This document shows positions 58,350-64,000 of a stretch of 64,000 nt of DNA, piece by piece. The position numbers and the translations under genes were made by a program. The notes under the pieces are model-generated. The model worked only from the letters and a program-made list of their open reading frames with translations. It did no database searches and was not told where the DNA came from. This stretch comes from Burkholderiaceae bacterium (GTDB lineage: Bacteria; Pseudomonadota; Gammaproteobacteria; Burkholderiales; Burkholderiaceae_E). Positions within the stretch are counted from its first letter, which is position 1. The number at the start of each line of letters is the position of its first letter. The stretch spans positions 50,524 through 114,523 of the forward strand of contig JAMLIN010000009.1 in NCBI GenBank assembly GCA_023954135.1, in the 5' to 3' direction.

Positions 58350-59485
58350 GCGCATCGGGACAACTCCGCGATCGGCGGGACGCTGGACGAACGCTCGACG
58401 AGGCGGGTACGGTCGCGAACCGCGCCGGCCAGCTGCCCGCAGGCGGCATCGATGTCGTCGCCACGCGTACGCCGCACGGTGGTGACGATACCCGCATCGG
58501 CGAGGATGCTCGCGAAGGAGCGGATCCGGTCCCGGCCGGAACGCCGCAGTCCGGAATCCGGAAAGGGGTTGAAGGGAATCAGGTTGAACTTGCAGGGAAT
58601 GTCGGCGACGAGTCCGAGCAGGGCGCGGGCGTGCGCATCGGCGTCGTTGATCCCGTCGAGCATGACGTACTCGAAGGTGATGAAGTCGCGCGGCGAGCGC
58701 TCGAGGTAGCGCCGGCAGGCGGCCATCAGCTCGGCCAGCGGATACTTGCGATTGAGCGGCACCAGGCGGTCGCGCAGTGCGTCGTCGGGCGCATGCAGCG
58801 ACACGGCGAGCGCCACCGGACACTCGTCGCGCAGGCGGTCCATCAGGGGCACGACGCCCGAGGTCGATACCGTCACCCGGCGCCGCGACAGGCCATAGGC
58901 CCGATCGTCGAGCATCAGCCGGGCGGCGGCGATGGTCGCCGCATAGTTCTGCAACGGCTCGCCCATCCCCATGAACACCACGTTGCTGATCCGGCGATTT
59001 CCCGCCACCGTGGAGTCGCCGTCGTACTGGCCCAGGGCCCGGTTCGCATGGCGCAGCTGGGCGATGATCTCGTCGGTGCGAAGGTTGCGCGAGAAACCCT
59101 GCTTGCCGGTCGAGCAGAACGCGCAATTGACCGCGCAACCGGCCTGCGTCGAGACACACAACGTGCCGCGGTCGGCCTCGGGGATGAAGACGGTCTCGAT
59201 CGCGTTGCCACCGCCGACGTCGAGCAGCCACTTGCGGGTGCCGTCATCGGAGACATGGTCGGACAGCACCGCCGGCTGGACCACACAGGCACGTTCGGCG
59301 AGCAGGGCACGAAACGACTTGGCGAGATCGCTCATCGCGGCGAAATCGTCCTCGCCGCGCTGGTGGATCCAGCGCAGGAGCTGCTGCGCCCGGAAGGGCT
59401 TTTCGCCCCAGTCGGCGCAGCACGAGACCAGCGCCTGCGGATCGAGTCCGAGCAGGTTGGTCTTCGCGGCTACGGCTGCGGTCAC
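58346..59485 (-). CDS. rlmN: Dual-specificity RNA methyltransferase RlmN
   Basis: Radical-SAM enzyme that makes C2-methyladenosine in 23S rRNA (A2503) and tRNA; 379 residues. The cluster motif C-x3-C-x2-C is in [15 protein letters not shown]. The resting methylated/catalytic cysteine is in [11 protein letters not shown] near the C terminus, and GMGEPLQNY binds SAM. It is 21 bases after ndk and opens the conserved rlmN-pilF-rodZ-ispG run. Confidence 0.96.
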   Translation of the reverse strand: MTAAVAAKTNLLGLDPQALVSCCADWGEKPFRAQQLLRWIHQRGEDDFAAMSDLAKSFRALLAERACVVQPAVLSDHVSDDGTRKWLLDVGGGNAIETVFIPEADRGTLCVSTQAGCAVNCAFCSTGKQGFSRNLRTDEIIAQLRHANRALGQYDGDSTVAGNRRISNVVFMGMGEPLQNYAATIAAARLMLDDRAYGLSRRRVTVSTSGVVPLMDRLRDECPVALAVSLHAPDDALRDRLVPLNRKYPLAELMAACRRYLERSPRDFITFEYVMLDGINDADAHARALLGLVADIPCKFNLIPFNPFPDSGLRRSGRDRIRSFASILADAGIVTTVRRTRGDDIDAACGQLAGAVRDRTRLVERSSSVPPIAELSRCA

Positions 59486-59506
59486 GCTCGCCCCGTCGTG
59501 CCCGGA

Positions 59507-59932
59507 TCAGCGGGCGTGGACGTCCAGGCCCGGAAAGAAGAACGCGACCTCCACCTGGGCGGTCTCGGCCGCATCCGATCCATGGACCGCATTGGCGTCG
59601 ATGCTGTCGGCGAAGTCGGCGCGGATCGTGCCGGCATCGGCCTTCTTCGGGTCGGTGGCGCCCATCAGGTCGCGGTTCCTGCTGATCGCCGATTCGCCCT
59701 CGAGAACCTGGATCATGACCGGGCCCGAGATCATGAACTCGACCAGGTCGTTGAAGAAGGGGCGCTCGCGGTGGACGGCGTAGAAGGCTTCGGCCTGGGC
59801 GCGCGAAAGATGCATCATCCGGGCGGCGACGATCTTCAGGCCCGCCTGCTCGAAACGGGTGTAGATCTGGCCGATGACGTTCTTCGCGACGGCGTCGGGC
59901 TTGATGATGGACAGGGTACGTTCGATGGCCAT
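59507..59932 (-). CDS. ndk: Nucleoside diphosphate kinase
   Basis: Balances nucleoside triphosphate pools by a phospho-histidine mechanism; 141 residues. It begins [15 protein letters not shown], with the active-site histidine in [12 protein letters not shown]. The frame is open 28 codons upstream through a hairpin-rich leader, with no homology. The ribosome site is weak. An extended -10 promoter and a terminator-like hairpin precede it. Confidence 0.97.
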   Translation of the reverse strand: MAIERTLSIIKPDAVAKNVIGQIYTRFEQAGLKIVAARMMHLSRAQAEAFYAVHRERPFFNDLVEFMISGPVMIQVLEGESAISRNRDLMGATDPKKADAGTIRADFADSIDANAVHGSDAAETAQVEVAFFFPGLDVHAR

Positions 59933-59976
59933 GGGAATCCGTGACTGGTCGGTTCGTCTGATTGGGGTTTGTCGCA

Positions 59977-60012
59977 AAAAACCCCGACAAATGAGTGGCT
60001 TACGGGGTTTTT
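59977..60012. terminator. Terminator-like hairpin in the ndk leader
   Basis: A ten-base stem AAAAACCCCG / CGGGGTTTTT with a 16-base loop. On the minus strand it is followed by a six-T run, and on the plus strand by five T. It lies about 45 bases before the ndk start and downstream of the extended -10 promoter, so it would sit in the ndk leader as an attenuator, or act as a bidirectional terminator. Structure seen; role inferred. Confidence 0.65.
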
Positions 60013-60034
60013 CCAAGGCGACATGGAGCTTTGT

Positions 60035-60043
60035 ATTCTAGCA
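60035..60043 (-). promoter_or_regulatory. Extended -10 promoter candidate for ndk
   Basis: TGC-TAGAAT on the minus strand is an extended -10 (TGn plus hexamer) about 105 bases before the ndk ATG. No good -35 is visible, as is common for extended -10 promoters. It lies upstream of the leader hairpin. Confidence 0.5.
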
Positions 60044-60108
60044 TACGGGATTCCGGCGACGATTCCGCGAAATCCGGGCAATCCGCAGTGCCGGCTGTAT
60101 GTCGGAGG

Positions 60109-60137
60109 TTGAAACGACGGGTGCCTGGCCCTATATT
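60109..60137 (+). promoter_or_regulatory. Sigma-70 promoter of the Bax-inhibitor-like gene
   Basis: TTGAAA (60109-60114) and TATATT (60132-60137) are separated by exactly 17 bases. The start codon lies 34 bases after the -10, with GGAG about eight bases before it. This is the best-formed promoter in the window. Confidence 0.75.
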
Positions 60138-60170
60138 GGACCCGGTATCCTCACAATCGGAGTGGCACCG

Positions 60171-60875
60171 ATGGCTGTCGAACAGAACCGCACCGCGCCC
60201 CGTACCTTCCCCTCGGCCGGCCCGCTGGCCGAGGCCTCCCGCAACCGGGTGCTGCGCAACACCTACGCCCTGCTCGCCCTGTCGCTGGTGCCGACGGCGA
60301 TCGGCGCCTGGGCCGGCCTGCAGCTCGGCTTCAGCTGGATGGCGGGCAACCCCTTCATCGGCTTCGTGCTCTTCCTCGCCGTGGCCTTCGGGTTCTTCTA
60401 CGCGATCGAGCGCTACAAGAACAGCGGGATCGGCGTCGCCCTGCTGCTCGGCTTCACCTTCTTCATGGGCCTGATGCTCTCGCGGCTGCTCGGCCATGTG
60501 CTCGGCTTCGGCAACGGCGCCAGCCTCGTCATGACCGCCTTCGGGGGCACGGCGGTGATCTTCGGCTCGATGGCCACGATCGCGACCGTCTCGAAGCGCG
60601 ACTTCTCGGGCATGGGCAAGTGGCTGTTCATGGGCCTGCTGGTGGTCATCGTCGGCATGGTCGCCAACATCTGGCTGCAGTTGCCTGCGCTCTACCTCGC
60701 CCTGTCGGTGATGGCGATCGGCATCTTCTCGGCCTGGCTGCTCTACGACGTCCAGCGCATCGTCAACGGCGGCGAGACCAACTACGTCACCGCCACGCTG
60801 TCGATCTACCTGAGCCTCTACAACATCTTCGTCCACCTGCTGAGCCTGCTCGGCATCTTCGGCGGCGACGACTGA
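60171..60875 (+). CDS. Bax inhibitor-1/YccA family membrane protein
   Basis: A 234-residue protein with seven predicted membrane segments. It resembles YccA/YbhL, which modulate FtsH or act as pH-sensitive calcium leak channels in relatives. The central FTFFMGLMLSRLLGHV and the C-terminal DVQRIVNGGETNYVTATLSIYLSLYNIF (cut short) are the family core, with a late conserved Asp pair. The ATG is chosen by homology; an in-frame start 24 codons upstream lies before the promoter. A strong terminator follows. Confidence 0.92.
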   Translation: MAVEQNRTAPRTFPSAGPLAEASRNRVLRNTYALLALSLVPTAIGAWAGLQLGFSWMAGNPFIGFVLFLAVAFGFFYAIERYKNSGIGVALLLGFTFFMGLMLSRLLGHVLGFGNGASLVMTAFGGTAVIFGSMATIATVSKRDFSGMGKWLFMGLLVVIVGMVANIWLQLPALYLALSVMAIGIFSAWLLYDVQRIVNGGETNYVTATLSIYLSLYNIFVHLLSLLGIFGGDD

Positions 60876-60915
60876 GGACATGGAACCTCACTCCGGGTGC
60901 TTGCACCCGGTCGAA

Positions 60916-60948
60916 GGCCGCCGGCGGGATTGCCCGGCGGCCTTTTTT
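60916..60948 (+). terminator. Intrinsic terminator after the Bax-inhibitor-like gene
   Basis: A nine-base GC stem GGCCGCCGG / CCGGCGGCC with a nine-base loop is followed directly by six T and a further T-rich stretch. Confidence 0.92.
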
Positions 60949-61021
60949 CTTTTCTTCCATCGTCTGGCCGCCCCAGAACAGCCAACCACGAAGGCTCTGC
61001 GTATGTTCAATCGCATATAGA

Positions 61022-61050
61022 CATCATGATGTTCTTGCATCAAGATGCAA
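61022..61050 (+). promoter_or_regulatory. Candidate operator of the VapBC-type pair
   Basis: Just before the antitoxin ATG lie a perfect 10-base palindrome CATCATGATG (61022-61031) and the inverted repeat TTGCAT-CAAG-ATGCAA (61035-61050). They are placed where a ribbon-helix-helix antitoxin would bind to repress its own operon. A TATAGA element lies immediately upstream. Binding is inferred. Confidence 0.5.
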
Positions 61051-61052
61051 TC

Positions 61053-61301
61053 ATGCGCACCACCATCGAGCTCCCTGACGATCTGCATCGCATCGCCACC
61101 AGCCTGGCGCGCCACAACAAGCGCAGCCTCGGCCAGGTCGTGGCCGAGCTGATGCGGCGCGGGCTGGAGGTTCCGGCCAATCGCATAGTCGAATCGCAGG
61201 GGATCTGCCGGATCGACGATGAAACCGGCTTGCCGGTGGTCGTTGGTGCCAGGCGCGTCATGACGGACGATGACGTCCGTGCGCTCGAAGACGAGCCTTG
61301 A
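61053..61301 (+). CDS. VapB-like ribbon-helix-helix antitoxin
   Basis: An 82-residue protein with the RHH DNA-binding pattern MRTTIELPDDLHRIATSLA... SLGQVVAELMRRGL and a C-terminal toxin-binding tail ending DVRALEDEP. In-frame ATGs upstream fall inside the palindromic operator, so the third ATG is preferred. The toxin start overlaps its stop by one base (TGATG). Confidence 0.83.
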   Translation: MRTTIELPDDLHRIATSLARHNKRSLGQVVAELMRRGLEVPANRIVESQGICRIDDETGLPVVVGARRVMTDDDVRALEDEP

Positions 61302-61714
61302 TGCCGTCTTCCATGTCCCCGGTACTGCTGGACGGCAACATTCTCGTTGCCCTGGCCTATCCCCCGCATGTGCAGCATGAGACCGCTCGGCAGTGGTTCC
61401 GCCGGCACGCCAGCCCGTTCGCCACCTGTCCGATCACGCAGGGCACGCTGCTGCGGATGCTGCTCAATTTTCGTGCTGTGCCCAGGGCCGAGGATGCGCT
61501 GGCCGTGCTGCGCGGTTTCGTCGAACATCCCCGCCATTGCTTCTGGCAGGACACGCTCGACTACCTGCACGCGGACATGAAAGGGGCGATCGGCCACAAG
61601 CAGGTCACCGACGCCTATCTGGCCTCACTGGCACGCAGCAACGGCGGTCGACTCGCCACGTTCGACAGGGGCATGGCGGCACTGCATGCGGACGTGGTGG
61701 AACTGGTCGCGTAG
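61301..61714 (+). CDS. VapC-like PIN-domain toxin
   Basis: A 137-residue PIN ribonuclease. Acidic residues lie in VLLDGNILVAL, the central DTLDYLHADMK, VTDAYLASLA and LATFDRGMAAL. It pairs with the RHH antitoxin in a one-base stop/start overlap; an in-frame TTG one codon earlier is possible. VapC toxins cut initiator tRNA or rRNA; the target here is unknown. Confidence 0.87.
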   Translation: MPSSMSPVLLDGNILVALAYPPHVQHETARQWFRRHASPFATCPITQGTLLRMLLNFRAVPRAEDALAVLRGFVEHPRHCFWQDTLDYLHADMKGAIGHKQVTDAYLASLARSNGGRLATFDRGMAALHADVVELVA

Positions 61715-61792
61715 ACGCCATGGGCCGATGGCCCGGCGCGCAAGTTCACCCTGGCTCGGTCTCCCGCGCCCATCGACCGGGCGAGGCCCGCC

Positions 61793-63202
61793 TCACTCGA
61801 AAACCGCGATCGACTCGACGTGGGAGGTGTGCGGGAACATGTTGACCGCGCCGGCGGCCGCCAGGCGCCAGCCGCCGGTATGCACCAGCACGGCGGCATC
61901 CCGGGCGAGCGTCGCCGGATTGCAGGAAACATAGACGATCCGGCGCGGCCTGGGGCCCGGCGCGGCGAGAGCCTGCGCCACCGCCAGCGCTCCCTCGCGG
62001 GGCGGGTCCACGAGCACCCGGTCGAAGGCGCCGAGCGCGTGCCAGGCCTCCGGGCTCAGCTCGAAGAGGTTGGCCGCTTCGAAGCGGGCCCGCCCGGCGA
62101 GCGCGTTCGCCGCTGCGTTGTCGGCGGCGCGACGCACCAGCGACGGGCTGCCTTCGATGCCGAGCACCTCACGGGCGCGGCGCGCCAGCGGCAGCGAGAA
62201 ATTCCCCAGGCCGCAGAAGAGGTCGGCGACGCGCTCGTCGGGCCGCGGGTCGAGCAGCCGGATCGCCATGCGCACCAGCACCTCGTTGATCCCGTGGTTG
62301 ACCTGGGTGAAGTCGGTCGGCCGGTAGGGCATCCGGATGTCGAACTCGGGCAGGCGGTAACCGAGGCCCGACTCGAGATCGGATCCGGCCAGCCGGCCCT
62401 CGCGTGCGAGCAAGGAGATGCTGTCCGGCCCCTTGGGCTGCAACCAGATCTCCAGGCCCGGCCGCGCACTGAATCCGCGCAGGCTCTCCCGGTCGGCAGG
62501 GCTCAGCGGTTCCAGGATCCGGAAGACGAGCGCGATGGTCCGCCCGGTCTTCGCCGGTCCGGCCCCGCCTGCCGAAGCCCCGCCCATGTCACCGACCGCC
62601 ACCTCGATCTGGGGCATCCGATCCCGGATCGACAATGCGCCGACCAGATCGCGCAGGGGCAGCAGCAGGTCCGAGACCTCCGATGGCAGCACCCGGCACT
62701 CGCGCATGTCGGCAACGTAGCTCGAACCGCGCTCATGGAAGCCCACCAGCACCCCGCCCTTCTTCGGCACATGGCGTACCGACAGGCGGGCGCGGAACCG
62801 GTAGCCCCAGGCAGGCCCCGCGATCGGGCGCAGGATCATGCCTGGCCGCAGGCCGGCGATGCGCTCGATCTGGTCCTCGAGCACGCGCTGCTTGATGGCG
62901 AGCTGGGCGGCCGGATGCAGATGCTGCATGGAGCAGCCCCCGCAGGTGCCGAAGTGCGGACAGGCCGGCACCGTGCGCTGGCTGCTCTCGCGCTCGATCG
63001 CGAGCGTTTCGGCCACGTCGTAGCTGGGCTTGGCGCGCACCCGCCGCGCGAGCACCCGTTCGCCCGGCAGGGCGCCGCGCACGAACACCACCTTGCCCTC
63101 GTGCCGGGCAATCCCGCGGGCCTCCAGATCGAGCGACTCGATGCCGAGGCGATAGCCGACCTCGGCCGCAGTACCCGCGGCCGAAGCCCGGGAGCGACTC
63201 AT
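61793..63202 (-). CDS. rlmD: 23S rRNA (uracil-1939-C5)-methyltransferase RlmD
   Basis: Methylates U1939 of 23S rRNA; 469 residues. It has an N-terminal TRAM domain ([13 protein letters not shown]), [4Fe-4S] cysteines in [16 protein letters not shown] plus C in MRECRVLP, the SAM site [16 protein letters not shown], and the catalytic cysteine motif [12 protein letters not shown]. The start overlaps the stop of the upstream exonuclease gene (ATGA). Confidence 0.94.
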   Translation of the reverse strand: MSRSRASAAGTAAEVGYRLGIESLDLEARGIARHEGKVVFVRGALPGERVLARRVRAKPSYDVAETLAIERESSQRTVPACPHFGTCGGCSMQHLHPAAQLAIKQRVLEDQIERIAGLRPGMILRPIAGPAWGYRFRARLSVRHVPKKGGVLVGFHERGSSYVADMRECRVLPSEVSDLLLPLRDLVGALSIRDRMPQIEVAVGDMGGASAGGAGPAKTGRTIALVFRILEPLSPADRESLRGFSARPGLEIWLQPKGPDSISLLAREGRLAGSDLESGLGYRLPEFDIRMPYRPTDFTQVNHGINEVLVRMAIRLLDPRPDERVADLFCGLGNFSLPLARRAREVLGIEGSPSLVRRAADNAAANALAGRARFEAANLFELSPEAWHALGAFDRVLVDPPREGALAVAQALAAPGPRPRRIVYVSCNPATLARDAAVLVHTGGWRLAAAGAVNMFPHTSHVESIAVFE

Positions 63203-63960
63203 TGAGCGACCTGCCAGCGGGAAAGGAACTGCGGCCAGTGCGCTCCCTGGAGCGATTCGAGATGCGCGCGAAACGCCTCGATCTCGGCCTCGTACTCATC
63301 CGGCGTCCAGAGCCCCCGGAAGAGCTGGAAGCGGCAATACACGAGATAGGTGTTCGCGATGTCGGTCTCGCAGTAGTCGCGGATCTCGGGCAGACGGCCC
63401 GCCTGATAGGCATCCCAGACCTGGGAGCCGTCCATGCCGAGCTTGCCGGGAAAGCCGCAGAGACGGGCGAGATCGTCGAGCCGGGCACTGGCGCGCGGCG
63501 TGTACAGCGCGAGCAGGTCCATCAGGTCGAGATGCCGGCTGTGATAGCGCCCAAGGTAGTTGTTCCAGCGGAACTCCTGGCGATTGTCGCCGGTCTCCCA
63601 GTAGCGCGACGCGCTCACCCGGTTGATGAGCGCCCTGTAGTGCAGCACCTGCAGGTCGAAGCCCCCGCCGTTCCATGACACCAGCTGGGGCGTGCTCTTC
63701 TCGACGATGTCGAAGAACTCCTGCAGCAGTTTCCGCTCGTCGTCACCCGGCTCGCCGAGGCAGCGCACCCGGAACTTCCCCGCCGTGCGCATCAGGCAGC
63801 CGATGGCGACCACCCGGTGCAGGTGCAGCGGCTGGAACTCGCGCTCGCTCATCTCGACGACCGTGGCGTCGGGCACCTCGGGGCCGATGTCGTTCAGCAG
63901 CCGCAAGCCGGCGACGTCGGGAACCGTCTCGATGTCGAATACCAGAACCGGGGCGGCCAC
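63199..63960 (-). CDS. PolB-like 3'-5' exonuclease
   Basis: A 253-residue DEDDy-type exonuclease domain protein. Exo I is FDIETVPD near the N terminus, Exo II is in [13 protein letters not shown], and Exo III is in [13 protein letters not shown] (Tyr/Asp). It resembles the stand-alone predicted DNA polymerase B-like exonucleases; proofreading partners are unknown. It overlaps rlmD by four bases and is the last complete gene in the window. Confidence 0.88.
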   Translation of the reverse strand: MAAPVLVFDIETVPDVAGLRLLNDIGPEVPDATVVEMSEREFQPLHLHRVVAIGCLMRTAGKFRVRCLGEPGDDERKLLQEFFDIVEKSTPQLVSWNGGGFDLQVLHYRALINRVSASRYWETGDNRQEFRWNNYLGRYHSRHLDLMDLLALYTPRASARLDDLARLCGFPGKLGMDGSQVWDAYQAGRLPEIRDYCETDIANTYLVYCRFQLFRGLWTPDEYEAEIEAFRAHLESLQGAHWPQFLSRWQVAQ

Positions 63961-64000
63961 GGGTCGTGAGCCTCAGAACCCGTGAATGGACCGGACGCGT

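Overview
The window is GC-rich chromosomal DNA from a betaproteobacterium, most likely of the Burkholderiales type; the genus is not resolvable by reading. The evidence is gene order: ndk-rlmN-pilF-rodZ-ispG-hisS-yfgM-bamB-der-hfq-hflX-hflK-hflC-DUF2065-hisZ-purA, a phosphoribosyltransferase, tRNA-Leu and rnr-rlmB on one side, and aminotransferase / uvrB / low-molecular-weight phosphatase / iscR on the other. HisZ, frequent GTG starts and 1-8 base stop/start overlaps fit this assignment.

Layout. (1) 1-7.0 kb: an imperfect 95-base palindrome, iscA, iscR with a near-consensus IscR/promoter site, a protein-tyrosine phosphatase and uvrB (all minus), then an aspartate/aromatic aminotransferase and a two-subunit CoA-transferase (plus). 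(2) 7.0-16.0 kb: an accessory block around tRNA-Asn. It holds a ParE/Phd-type toxin-antitoxin pair, an orphan AbrB-type regulator, a DUF2971 gene, a HEPN-like gene and a type I restriction-modification operon (hsdM-hsdS-[Phd-PIN]-hsdR). The Phd-PIN toxin-antitoxin pair sits inside the operon and its toxin gene overlaps the hsdR start. (3) 16.2-21.1 kb: a small membrane protein, a metallophosphoesterase and a TAXI-type TRAP transporter with DUF1850. (4) 21.1-26.8 kb (minus): a circularly permuted ATP-grasp, alpha-E and transglutaminase triad followed by an unrecognised gene and a phospholipase D-family gene. (5) 27-31.3 kb (minus): NADP-malic enzyme (MaeB type) and acetoacetyl-CoA synthetase. 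(6) 31.5-40.1 kb (plus): the type IV pilus cluster pilE-fimT-pilV-pilW-pilX-pilY1, a lipoprotein with a TonB-C-like tail and a secreted nuclease. (7) 40-60 kb (minus): the conserved housekeeping cluster for rRNA modification and decay, purine and histidine synthesis, HflKC, Hfq, Der, the BAM complex, isoprenoid synthesis, RodZ, PilF and Ndk, with tRNA-Leu(CAG) on the plus strand. (8) 60-64 kb: a Bax-inhibitor-like membrane protein, a VapBC-type pair, rlmD and a PolB-like 3'-5' exonuclease.

Most of the window is ordinary core genome. The features of most interest are the toxin-antitoxin pair that appears to be wired into the type I R-M operon, the HEPN/DUF2971 genes beside it, iscR next to iscA without iscS/iscU, and the five-gene ATP-grasp operon with an unrecognised member. 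No CRISPR array, insertion sequence, prophage or rRNA was seen. No stretch longer than about 300 bases lacks a gene; the longest is the ~284-base divergent region between uvrB and the aminotransferase.
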